A stretch of 64,000 nucleotides of DNA from Cristatella mucedo (Eukaryota > Bryozoa > Phylactolaemata > Cristatellidae), in assembly GCA_009760855.2 (NCBI GenBank), contig WPIO01000073.1, positions 517,001 to 581,000 of the forward strand, read 5' to 3'. Every line of letters starts with the position of its first letter. Position 1 is the stretch's first letter. Shown piece by piece: positions 10,971 to 23,700 of the stretch. The position numbers were made by a program, and so were the translations under genes. Below the pieces are notes generated by a model, which had not been told where the DNA came from, did no database searches, and saw only the letters and a program-made list of their open reading frames with translations.

Positions 10971-12208
10971 AAGCAGCTATTTGAATCTAAGATTCTGTCG
11001 CTCACCATTACGTTCCTCCTTTCTGCTCTCGACATTGCTTCTAGATTAGTGTAGTTCACTTAATTCAGGAATCTCAGCCGTGTCCTTAATCAGCAGCAAC
11101 CGGTGCCTAACTTCTCCGCCGCTCGTCCGGTCTGTCGTCAAGAGCGTAGCTGCGGCATCACACCACACATCTGTCAGAGCGCCACTGGCTGCGCTTATCA
11201 ACAATTGAATCAATTTCAATCGATTATCTTGCATCTGGAAATCAGGAAATTGCTTAGTTCGCGTTTGAACTGATTTTACCCGTTGCTCCCCTCCCCCCAT
11301 TGTCCTCCAGCACCGCCTGCTCCTCAGTGTCTAGTCATCTTGATGTAGCTGCGACTGAATGGAAATCTTTTGGCAATGGCGTCTTCAACTTCGGCATGAA
11401 CGAAAAACTGCAGCTCACTTTCGGCCACGGTCACTGTCTGCAATGAACTTGCATTATTCAAGTCTCGGCTGAAGAATTGCTTGCTTCGCCTCTCTTTCTT
11501 TTCGCTCAAACGAGCAAATCCTTTGTGTTGCTTTGGTCCTGGGTGCTTTGCTTACTTCCCTGACCGTGCATTCAGTGCATTTTACCAGCCAGAGGCTCTA
11601 TTGAAAAGGGGCCCTGAGTGTCGTCTTAGTTACTTTATCATTTGGACCTAAGGATGATACGAGTTTACTTTGCCATGATTGTCTAAGCATGATACTGTGC
11701 ACGTCACTAACTCTGGATCGCTGACTCTCTTGCGTCGAGTTAGAATGGGCCTGTATAGAGGTTTTAGTATTATTAGCTCTTCCTATGCAAACGACCTGTT
11801 TACAACGACCATTATTTATCTATTGATTTTCAGTGCAAATCACCTCACATTGCTTACTATGAGGCTGGCGATGCTGTTTAGCTCATCCCTCTCACTTCAA
11901 TCCCGCAGGCAGCATTTTCAAAATCCAGTGGCCGTCCGGTGCAGCACTACACTGATGATTGGTCAGCCAGACCCGAGGGAGAAGCGAACCGGTGGGTTTC
12001 TAGCCAGACTGGAGTAATTGTAGATTAAATGAAAAATGTCACCCTTCATTGCAGACTCGTGGGGGAATTGGACACCTTGTCTTGAGTCCAGGCTGGCCGA
12101 TCGAGCTTTCTGCCGAGCTTCACTCACTTATTCATGGGCTGCTGTCGTCCGCTGCTCTTCGCTCGCCGAGTCACTTCTCCGCTCACTTTTCGGCCGCTCT
12201 CACTCACT

Positions 12209-12240
12209 TCCGCTCGATTCGCTTCCGCTCGATTCGCTTC
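12209..12240. repeat. 15-bp tandem repeat (two units)
   Basis: The unit cttccgctcgattcg is repeated directly in a CGCTC-rich stretch (12100-12330). The overlapping open frames there are compositional and do not look like genes. Confidence 0.7.
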
Positions 12241-12664
12241 TCGTGTCGCTTGCTCGCTGTCGGTCGATGCTGCTCAAGTAGCTACGAGTCGACGCAGACG
12301 ACTGCGAAGGCTGAAAGCTGCTCGTTGAATCTCAACTCGTTCCTCAAACTTCGACGTCCGGTCGGTTTCTTCTCACTCGTCGCTCAAGCATCGCTAAGCA
12401 TGCGAAGGTTCGCAATGCTTCCATTGCCTTGAAAAGGCGGCTAGTCGTCAGAAACTTTCCCTCAGCAACGTTTCATGAGTGTGAGATAAAAGGAGGCTGA
12501 GTCATTTTTCCCTTGGAAAATCTGGTGACAGCTAGGAGCGTCTGATTAGGGAAATCTATATACGCACTGTAATTTAAATGTATTGCCACACACGGTATAC
12601 AACCTACAAAAAATTTGAATGTGTCACGCAATCTTAATAAAAAATAATGCTCCTGATTATTTTT

Positions 12665-12990
12665 AGGCAATAATAATTGTAATAGGTCATTTTATTTCAT
12701 CCAAAAAGAACGAAATCTCTATCCAGACGCTTTACAGATTGCTGGAAGAGAAGCAATAACCAAGTTTTAGTGTCATGCACTGTATCAAGCATGAAAAGAA
12801 TCATGCCCAGCCTAGCATGCTAAAGAAAACATCTATACACTCATGGCCTTCGGTTAGTATGACCTCCAGTATTGATATGCACTGAATCGTGCGCTGAGTT
12901 CCAGACTTTCAGTGCATATGAGCTAAAGGCTATCATAAAAAATTTCAGTTGGATGCTACGGACGGCGAAGCGAAATGCCTGAAATACTTC
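12665..12990 (-). mobile_element. old LINE-A 3' fragment
   Basis: Aatctctatccagacgctt near 12710 and a relic of the SLP/W(N)S C-terminal motif near 12890 match the LINE-A end on the minus strand. Confidence 0.5.
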
Positions 12991-13031
12991 GTAATTTTAT
13001 CTTAGGATGATATGAAAATGCTACAAAAATA

Positions 13032-13200
13032 CTAGCTGATTTAACAGCCTCTATTTTTAAAATGACAGAAGAGCCTTTGTGGCTATCACCACCGCTTGCA
13101 GCGGAAATAAAGAATCGCCCACGGCAGGATTTGAATCGGCGATCTCGGTCCCGAGGTCGTGATAAGCATCCACCTTGCCTAGCGTGCCATCACGGCGTTA
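13032..13200 (-). mobile_element. SINE-2 (tRNA-derived)
   Basis: Minus-strand copy: agctgatttaacagcctct tail, then agaagagcctttgtggctat, the accgcttgcag body, and a tRNA-like head with gatctcggtcccgaggtcgt. DNA from 13200 to the channel stop at 14476 has no recognised gene and probably includes the channel 3'UTR. Confidence 0.8.
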
Positions 13201-14475
13201 CAATGTTCGTACCTATGGACGAGGCAAACCTGGCTTGTATGCTTGCTTCACAATCCATATTGCTCGCACATGCAATAGTTTAATTATAACGAGGCATATA
13301 GCAGCATTCTGCAGCAGCAGCTCGCCTGCTGACATTAATTTACCCTTTCGAGGTCCAGAATTATAGCGCTTGAAAGCACTGTAAAATTGAATATGCCCTG
13401 ATCTCCAAACCAGTGCATCTCACGGTTAGCTTGCGGTAGATTACTAATAAATTTACTTGTAAGACTCTTTGCATGGCAAACTAACGTTAAGTATTTCTCT
13501 AGCCGAAGCATCGTCAAGCATGAGGAGATAAGTTATAAATACTTCAAGATAGCATTAATCGATTTTCTACCCAAAACGGAATACATTAGTATGGGACAGC
13601 TGCGTCAGCTCTGGCTGGAATCTGAGAGTTCTCTCCCAGTATTAAAACCAGCATTGACTACAGGTAGTTCTTGTCGGCCACTTAAGTAGCTGACGCGTCT
13701 GCCGAAAATGACATTTTGATGACCCGGCATTTTGATTTCGGTTAGCTTCAAGCAATCGACGTGACTGGAAGCGCAGCCACTATCACGTGTCAATCTCTCT
13801 ATAACTGGACTGACTTCAATACGGAGTACGGAGCAGTGCTATTAGATGGAGTAGTCTTACGACAGCCTGCTCCGGATGTAGCGGTGCATAGGAGTCTACT
13901 GTGTTTGCTGGTGCCATACGTCGCGCCGTCTTCATAAATGTTGAGTGCGATCTTGGTAACCACAGCCGTGCAGTTCCCTAAAGGCTCGTCGCCTGCAATA
14001 GTTTTTCGCCGCTGGCAAGGCGACGCACGTGTGTTCGGGCGAATTTAATAAATCCAGCGAAAGTTACTAGGGCTTCCACCAGCTCCGTCATCAGACAAAC
14101 AAGCACCTGCAAAGAAGCTACAGTGTGCGAGTTTGAGCTTCCGGTGCCCGAAGTGCCGAACATCGTGAGCCGCCGACTGCAATCGCTGCAGCTTCCGGCC
14201 TCGCCTAGGAAAGCCAAGTGACCCAGCAGTTGGCGGCAGGCGATACGCCAAAGGGCGTGCCCACTGGATGCCGGCACGTGATCGAGGAGCCGCAGACGTG
14301 GTAGTGATGTTGAAACGGCCGTAAAAATGAGCGGTCAGAGAGCCTGACTCATCGACCTCGCCGCGGGAGTAGTCAGCCGCGCGGACTCTTTAGTCGATCC
14401 CATCCATGCCTGCCTTATAAACACGGCTCTAACCACACCCATCGGCACCGTCAGCTCGAAAGTCCGGTCGCTGTC

Positions 14476-14753
14476 TTAACGCCGAAGAGCGTCGCTGGGC
14501 GTCGTCCTCTCGCTTTCTAGTATTCCGTTTACTATTTTGTAAATGGCATCCATGTGACCGATCAAGTTCTTCATGTCCGAAAGCTTTGATAACTTGCGAA
14601 TGCGCTTGAGCGATTTGAGTGCAAGCATCTTCCTCATTTCGGGGTGCTCTCCAAATGCCTGGTCAAAGGTCACCTTGGGTAGGCTGTAAGCCCGACAGTG
14701 AGTGAGCGCATGGATAGTTGCCGAGCGTCGCTTGCCCGTCAACAGGGCCACTT
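14476..14753 (-). CDS. HCN-type channel exon 9 (CNBD phosphate cassette, C-helix, stop)
   Basis: Acceptor gtcgctgcag/AAGTGG. Exon 9 completes the Glu of FGE and continues VALLTGKRRSATI, the phosphate-binding cassette, then the C-helix (LKSLKRIRKL) and about 38 more residues to the TAA at 14478-14476. Of the HCN C-helix contacts, the Arg-Ile pair is kept (R618, I619) and the preceding Arg is Ser. An ATTAAA on the minus strand at 14049-14044 could serve the poly(A) site. Confidence 0.9.
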
Positions 14754-17700
14754 CTGCAGCGACATAAGCACAGCCCTGAGCAAGCTGCGCCATCTAACTG
14801 CACCTTGCCAGAATCAATGGTCGGTTCGCAGCAGCAAGCGAGCCTCCATGTCTAGATCGGACAGCTCCGAAAAAGCACAGCGACGACGAAAATACAAACC
14901 CAATGCATTGTACCTGGCCGACCCCAATAGCATTAGGCCGAGGCGCGGAGGAGAGCTGTTTCCACGTCACCAACAGGTTATTTGCAGTAAAAGCCGCGGC
15001 CTGGATCAAGGGGGACATGCTCTAATATGCAGAAATCAAGGAAACCTCTCTTCCTTCGACTGACATGAGGCTCGCAGAAGGGAAAACGTAGCGGAAGGAC
15101 TTACCGGTCGCCCTGCGATAGCGCCGAGCGGTCTGGGAGCTGTGAAGTAAATTATTGCCTAGCCCTAGCCCCCTCCCCCACTATGGGGCTGATCTTAGAT
15201 TTACCCCCTCTCCTCCCCCCCCCCGCGGGTCTGTTCACAAAGATCGACCAGCCTCCAAAGAGTGTCTATGAGACAATACCGGATGTGTCATCATCACTTG
15301 CTCCCCAGGTTTAAAAGAGAATTGGTTTCGTATGCCTTGGCAGTCTATTAATGAACATCTTGTCAAGCTAGGTTATCCGGCGCACGAAAATCTCTTCACC
15401 AGAGAGAGTGATTATACTACTTTATATCGGTTTTTCACAAGTGAAATACTTGGCATTACTGCTATCATTGTCAATAGCAGTGATTTTATACTAATAGAAT
15501 TAGAAATTTTTGAGGTGGAATATTTTCCTCCGCTGGAAACTAATGGAGACCTTTTGAGCCCTACCTAGAACTACGGGGCATCTGCAGACATATCTCAGCC
15601 TCACCTAGGTAAGGCTACGAGACTTCTGCGATACGTTATGCATTATGGAAAGTTGGGCAAATATGTTTACGGGGAAAACTTGAAGAGGGAATTTTAGAAC
15701 GCTGCCCTACCGCAGGGCGAAATAGGCAGGACTGACGTCCACCGCATTCCGGCTCCAGTTGCTATGCGATCCCGTATCTATTGATTAACAATCGAGCTTC
15801 GCTGTTGCTGGATGGTCTGTCTTGACTTGGGTATCGCGGCTTGCAGCACAGGGCTCTGTCTGAAAGTTCGCAGCTGTCTGCTGGTACTTAAGTCGGAAGG
15901 AGTTACAAAGTTTTGAAGAAAATACTCAGGAGAAAGTACTTTCGCATCCCCTGAATGACCTCATGAGTTAATCAGTTGTTTCACTCACAAAAGATTGTCC
16001 AACTGGGACCTAATGCGTTTCATACTGTTCCGTGACTTGGTGGCCATTAGACACGATGTATGTTTTAACGTTGCACAGTCGCCATCCGTCGACTGAATAA
16101 TAATATTGGTTAACTTTAAGAAGTGTTTGAGAAGCAAATAACCTTTCACAATAGCTCTTCATAGCAATTGGTTAGTAATATGTAATCAAAATATGAGCCT
16201 GAGGAAAATAATTTCTGTTAGATTTGCGGTGAAATTTGAAATGAATTGCAGTCGATTGTCAAGAGGCCCGAGTCTTTACAGCCTAATCACAGCAGAAAGA
16301 ACGTAATTACTTAAAAATATAGGGAGCACATTTAATCGTTGTGAAGTGCAATATACAATCAAATTTCAGCTTTGCGAAAGCAATTTTAGGTGAATTTGAG
16401 GTCTTTTAGTGGATGGCAGTGAATGGATCAAGCCACTAATGCAAATTTAAATGTAAACGCACTTGTGCAATGGCTTGCAATTTTAATGGTAAGCGGTAAC
16501 CACATTTAGTTAATGTGCAACTAAGTCTTTAGCTCCGTACAACAATTGCCGGGAGATTAGTGACGCTTGGTGTCGAACTAGAGTGGAACTTCAGTGGAGT
16601 GAGGTAGTGGCCCAATCTTTTGAGGACCATTTGAGTGAGTACCTCTATCCAAAACCCTATTTTTTTTATCCGAGCCATTGCAGTAAGTTGCCCTTGCATA
16701 GCACGAGGACAGCCGTGCCTAAAGTCGTGAAAATATGTGAGTTTGAGTTAACATGACTTTGAGAGTAGTTTAATATGCAATAAAAATTTGAGCATCTCCC
16801 GCACAATTTCTAGTCTATTATGCGGTTTTCCTTTGTTTGTGGTATTGGGCTGACCGGTTGTAGTCGTTTGCAGTGTATGGCATGAGAATGCGAGCACAAT
16901 TGCAAGACATTCGATGAGTACTCTTTAACTATATTGTAGTGCTATGTGCAATCAATGTTTGAGCATCGAGCAGTCGATTTTTAGAGGAAAGCCAGTATCG
17001 GGGTAGATTTTGGCAGATTGCAGCAGTGACACTCACCGTAGCAACCCTTTGCATAACTAGGCTCAATATTATGAGGGTACATATGCAATACTACGCGCTC
17101 AATATTAGAACTGCAGCCAGCAGATCCCGGACACTTTTTGCTTAATTAGAGTGGCTGCAATAGATCTCGGTAATTCCCTCTCTACGTCTGCAGAGCACTT
17201 GCTGCGTTGACCAGAGCTTTGCAGAAGCCGCCTCAAGTCTCGATGGCATTGACCGGAAGCAAACGTGCGACACACAACGCTCGAGGGGGTGCTCGTTGTA
17301 GGATACACCGCACACCTCATCCCAGACCATTGGGCTGATTCTGGACTCGACAGGGCTAAAGTAGCACAAAAATTGCACGCCGTCGCTTTTGTTGCGCACG
17401 TAACTGAAAGGTGACATTGAGAAAAAAGCCAGCTTTCAGCTTGAATGGCCGTAATTCCTGCAAGAAGAACGCTCGCGCCTCGCGCTGCACGTCTCAGCAC
17501 TTTTCTGCCAAATATTCGTCTGGCCGCCTTGCGTGGTGGCCTTGCGCTGCAACGTACCTCCGAAATATGCACCGTTGGTCAGCTTGGTGACGAACAAGCC
17601 GTCGGCTGTGGTCACTTCGGCCAGTCCTAGAACGAAACAATTGCTCGGCAGTTCCGGCGATGAACGAATGTGTGGAGAGCTAGTGAACGGGTTTCGAAGA

Positions 17701-20700
17701 TCTCGGGAAAGCGAGCACCACTCTCACGCTCTAATCCATCTAACTATGCAGTAATGCACTGGATTAAGAGGCTATGTTAGCCCATTGACCCGCAAAAGGC
17801 CCTAAATAGCCCTTTTGAATCCAGCTTGCTCCCAGGGTAAAAAGTGAAGATTTTTGATGGCACAGAATTTGAATACTGTTCTTTAAACCGTATTGCAATA
17901 TTGCCTGAATATGAAAGCAGCCAAATAATCGTAACCTTTGTAGAGGGAGAGGTGGAATTGCAAAAATGCTTGTGGAGTGGCAGCAATAACGGAGTATATA
18001 GAACGCCAGAATTAAATCTGCAGCCTGGCATGACCAAGTACATAGTAAGCACCCCGGTAGGTAGCTCCGGAAAAAAAACTGTCGCGCCGTCATCTTGAGT
18101 TGTACCAAAAATCTCCAAAGACAAGCAAGAGTCATGCACACCGAAAGCCTCTTTGGCTTAGAGTTCGCTGTAGAAGACTCTCCAGCGTAACACTCGCTTA
18201 GATACTGTGGCTTCGTGGCATTCTAGACGCAGATGCATAACGTTCCAAAGCGACTCAACCATTTCAATCGAAATGCTGGATGACGACAGGACCTCGATTT
18301 CGCAAGCCAATCCATGCCAACTAGCCTCTGAGTGTGCAATATTGTCATAGGCCAAATTGTCCTCAGACTGTGAGAGGACAGCTGCTGTCATCCGTGCTGG
18401 CTAGTAAATGCAGTTGGTCGTCACAGCGAATTGGCTTTATGTGCGTACTTACATTTTTCACAGAGATAGCGAGAGGAGTGGAGGAGAGGAAAACAAACGA
18501 GAACGAGTGGCTATTTCTAAGTTTGCTGTTTTCACAGGGTTCATCGGCAGAATCGGAGTGGCCGAAATTGAAATTAGGATTAAAAGTTCCCTTTCTGCGC
18601 AGCATGCGAGACTCGGCTGTGGCTTGAGCCCTGGCTCTGGGCCCTGCTTACTCCGGCCAGCAGTGATAAGATGCTGTGAATATCGACAGAGAACGACTGT
18701 GGTCGCTGTGTGTGCTGCCACGCCACGTCGGTTCATTCTCCGAGTTCGTACAGCAAGTAGCAGGTAAGTCTCTTCTTGAGCAGCTGGCTTTTAGCCAATC
18801 GTACCTTGAGCTGAGAAATCCAGTGGACCACTTGAACTTCCGGAAACCTTTTTACCCTAGAGCTAAACTTCAGTTGCTCAGGCAAATGATTAGACTATTA
18901 CCGGCATGGATAGCACACGCACTCATGTGACGTAGGATTACGACCGAGCTCGGGCACTTAAGCAGTCGTGTAACCTAGAAAATGCTTTAAATCCGGGTAG
19001 CCCGAGCCGTAGAACTAATAGCCATGTATATATATATAATATATATAATATATAATATATATAATAATATAATAATAATATATGGATAAAATATAATAAT
19101 ATATATAATAGTACAATCATTGGAGGCGTCGGCCAACGCTGACGAAGTTCGCAAGTCGCATCTGGCAGAAAATGAAACTCTTACTCTACCTTACTCCTAG
19201 GATTTCGGACGCTACATGCTTATGTCTGAGAGCAATAAACCTAAGACAAAATCATTAAAGCTCTGCAAAGTCCGAGGAGGTCAAAAGCTCTAATATACAC
19301 ACCAACAAGAGATGATCTCGATATTGTCTAGCTATGCTATCTAGTTGGGGTCTGAAAAAACTAAAAACGGTCAGGATCTGCAGTATTAAAAATGAGCAGC
19401 CAGATGCTCGTTGGCCCAAGGCGTGCATGTCTCGTCTGCCAAAAAAGTCCTTACGGAGGATTGCAGTTTACAGACCTTCAGTTAGGAAGTACATCACGTC
19501 ACCACTGTCGCCAGCAGATATGATCTCGTCTCCAGGTTGAAAGACCTCTGGTTTGAGGCCTGACACAATTTCAGTGACGAATCCAGATTGCAGAGTAGCC
19601 AGAAGTGGCACAGTCTTCATGAGTGTCTCCCTAGTATGAACGATCACTTCCTAAAAAAGAATTCGATGTACAACCCAAAGTGTTCAGCGTCGGTAAGTGG
19701 TAAATGACTTATCTGATGATCATATCAGGCGAGACTCTTCGGCATTGAACGAGCCATCTACGAACATTTTCTTTTGGTGCAAGAGCTCCTGAGCTGTACC
19801 ACCGGACCTACATGAACCTGCAGCCGTTAGGACTCGGTGTCCCTCGAACGGACCACAGCCTAACTACTGCTGTAAGTTAGACATTTTTGTATCCTTGGAC
19901 TTGTATTGTATTCACAGCACTCGAGCCTAAGTTACTTCGCTCCGAAGGTGTAACTATGCCAAACAGCTCTGCAAGATAGCAAGTATTTGTGGTCTTTCTT
20001 CACATTAAAATTTAAGAGAACTCTGCGTAATTGACGTAAATCGTGAGGATTCTAAAAACCGGGGGGCGAGTAACGTATCCAGCCAAGTAGCTAGCTAGGC
20101 CTGACAGGTCAGAAGCTGAATGTATCTTTCTGACATGAGCGGCTACTGTGCTTATGCTTGATCGGACCAAAGATTGAAAGTTGGGCCCGATATGTCTAAA
20201 TTATTTCACTTTTCTCGGAGAGCCTTAGTTAGTCTCAGTTCAGAAGGCACACCGCCTAGCAAAAATCTAAAGGGAATTATGCACCACTTGTTATGAGAGT
20301 CTGGAAATAATTAAACGCCGGCAAACCTATCAGAATGGTTCCTTAGACCACTTGCAGCTGATCTGGGCAGTGTGGAAAAACTGCCCCAAATGTAACATGA
20401 GCATGCGGTCATCTGTCACTGAGCTGCCAACCGTTGATGTATGCACTGCTCACCTCAGCATGGCCATGTAACAATGGCGTCCTTGTGAGCTTAGCACTCA
20501 TGGGCAAGTTTTTCGAAAGGATTTAGTTGCAGAAGCCGCAGCTCCATTACAGGCGATGTACTTATCATGACAACGGAAAAACATTTTCTCTCTGCTTGAA
20601 CAAATACGGATCAACCAGTTAATGCTTTATGCATCCCGATGGACTCTGCCCTGGCTACAGCTAACATTCCAGATCTGGCAGGTAGCTTCGGAATTTGAGG

Positions 20701-23700
20701 TCACATTGCATGCGTATTTCGCAAGACCGTGAGAATACAGTCGAGACACCCTTCAGCAACCAGCCAGCTCAGGTCCGAAGAGAACATGGCGAAAATCGCG
20801 TATAAAAAAGTGAAACCGATTCGCCCACTCCTCGCGATCTGCTCTGACTTGCAGAGGACAGGCCGGGATATGCAGCAAACGTGTCCGACAGAGACAGAAA
20901 ACTACTAAAGACACAACAGTGAGCCGGTGATACTGTCGAATACCCTAACAACTGTGCTACTTTTGGACCTGCTGGGTTGGTTGCCCTTTTCCTTGCAAAG
21001 CTCAGGGAACTCAGCACTGCTCTGCATTAGATTAAGAAAACCACATCTCGAGCAGACAGAGCTACACGGCTGCTTTAGACTAGCACTTCAATCGGGAGAT
21101 TGAGTTGTTCTTTTCCATGGAACTAAGAGGCACTGAAGAGAGACGCTGCTTCTGCAAGGGAAACTTGGAGTATTGAGCAAATAAAAGAATGCCAAGCCAC
21201 GTGACAACTGCCTAAACTAGCTGCAGTTAGCTTCTTTTTGGCGTTAAAGCTACTCGCTATTGGCAAGGAGATGCATCGGCCACACCGAAATGCCACTCTC
21301 TCTTTCACCTTGATACAGCAGTAGAGCTTTTCACAGTCGCCTCAGTGGCACATGCTGACGTGGTGTCCGAGAATCCTTTTCTCATTGGTTATCCTATTCT
21401 TCCTTTCATTAGTCTACTGCATTCAGCTTGTTGACTTGTGAATGGTTTTATGCACATACATTCGTTGTTCGTGATTGCATAATATCGTTTGCATGTTGTA
21501 GCCAACATGGACCACGGGCACATTGTGTGGCCTTGTATTCATCGAGTGGGCCGGTGCACAACAGGCTGCTACAACCGTCATTCAATGGCAGACACGAGAG
21601 AATCTCACACTGAGGCACAGGCGCGTCTGTTTTATGTTATCTATGCCTTGTTGCCATCCCAGAAGCTGAGCACAGAGCTTATTTTCAGGTGGCCAGTGAA
21701 GCTTGCCTACGCTTCTCTGATTGCATCGTCATTCGGATGATTTATTCATTAAATGTGAGGTAAGCCGTTTGCCGGTTCACTCAATACTTACTATCATTAA
21801 CAAATCAATGTAATGTAATTTCCTCATAGTTAATGTACACTCTTTCCGTGCAGAAAAGAATAAATGTAGTCCAATCAGTGGACCAAGTGGACTTACCTCT
21901 TTTAAAGGATCTGACAAGTGTGAGATGATGTCATCTTCGTTGAACATTTTTCCGCGGTACTTGAAGTCGTAGAAGTCAAAAACTTTATCTCGGAGGGCTT
22001 CTGGGATCTTACGTGCCGACAAGAACTCCTGAACCTTTTGCAACTGTCAATAAAGTATGAGTCGTGGTTATCTCCTTTAAAGCCAAATATCAAATTTGTA
22101 GTTTCTTGACCATGCAGGTATTGTGTCATAGAGTTTAAACTCGGCAAGATGGAATGATGCCCGACGAACGACCAAGCACTAGGTTACTGCATAAATGCAA
22201 GCTCTCAGAGCTTACCCTGTGGGTTACAGAATACCATACAGAGTAAGAAGCACTGCACTGTAACTACCCGGATGCCAGTCACCGTAGCAGCCCCTCTCCA
22301 AAAAGTATCATTCTCATCCACAGGATATTCATCAATTACGGATATCAGCCAATCCTTGCTTTCTTTGCCCATTTGGGTAGAAGCAGTGTGTTCCTATGGC
22401 CGACCATCTCCTCAACCGCTCCCAGATTAGCTCCTTACATGATGATCCTTGTGATGATCTAGCCGATCGCTTCTCTCGATTCTTTGTCCAGAAGATAGAC
22501 AAGATCAAGCAATCCATCCCTGCGATGACAACCTCCCCACTAGAATGCTGACCCTCGATTTCTTGCAGCACCTAAATGTCTTTATTCTAGCAGGTCACTC
22601 GTGATCTCGTCCTAAAGTTCATATCCCAATCAAAGAAGACAACAAGTTCTCTGGACCCTATTCCCACTGTCCTGCTCCTACGTTGCATTGATCTACTGCT
22701 GCCATGCATAGCTAATATCATTAATACGTCATTAGCCTCAGGTCATGTCCCAGCACCTATCAAAAAAGCTGTAGTCAGGCCACTTCTCAAGAAAGTGACG
22801 CTTGACCAAGAGAACTTGCGCAACAACCGCCCAGTCTCCCTTCTACCATTCCTATCAAAGACACTGGAACGGGTCGAGGCCGACCAGCTGAACTCATATA
22901 TTGAAACTTCAAACCTTGCTAGTAAGTTCCAGTCTGGCTTTAGAATAAATCACTCCACAGAGTCAGCATTTCTTCGGGTGTACAACGACCTACTTAGGAA
23001 TGCAGACGTGGTTAGAGTATCTCTGCTTGTTTTGCTCGATCTTTCGGCAGCTTTTGTTACTATCGATCACAAAGTTCTTCTAGAGCGCCTCTCACCTCGC
23101 CTGGGCATCACTGGCACTGCTCTGCAGTGGTTCAGGTCCTATCTCAGTGGCAGACTCCAGAGTATTGACGTGAATGGACAAAGATCATCTGAAGTACCTC
23201 TGAAATATGGTGTACCTTAGGGCTCCGTGCTAGGTCCGGTTTTCTTCACGGTTTATACTCTCCCTCCTGCTGATGTGATTGCCAAGCACAATCTAGGCTT
23301 TCACTTCCATGCGGAGGAAACTAGGTTGTACGTTTGCTTTGATCCCTCCCAGCCTTCGAGCACCTCAAATTCTCTCAACTCACTTGCTGCATGCATTGAT
23401 GACATCCTCACATGGATGGCTGCAAATTTTCTAAACCTAAACGATGATAAAACAAACTTACTAGTTATGGGCAATGCCAGTGTGATTCATAGATTGGAAA
23501 GGCTGACGCTCAAACTTGGCTCTGCCAGCATATCTCCAGTTGCATCAGCTCGAAATCTAGATGTCATATTCCAAAGCGACCTCTCGTTAGACGACCATAT
23601 CAGCTCCACAGTCAAATCTGCCTATTTTCAGCTTCATAACATTGCTAAAATTCGGGCTTGTTTAGATAATGATACCACGTCTAAGTTGTTCCATGCATTT

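Noticed and set aside
14754-14793. ATG at 14793 as start of a 105-aa protein
   Set aside because: The first 40 bases belong to the intron. The real exon begins at 14753 after gctgcag and completes the FGE Glu from exon 8.
15105-15139. 35-nt candidate exon with good splice edges
   Set aside because: Phase 1 to 0 would fit only the wrong last-exon start, and the peptide has no CNBD beta-strand pattern. The exon at 17558-17626 fits fully.
17844-18098. 84-codon plus-strand frame in intron 7
   Set aside because: Protein-like composition, but no motif, and it lies antisense inside the channel intron with an overlapping minus-strand frame.
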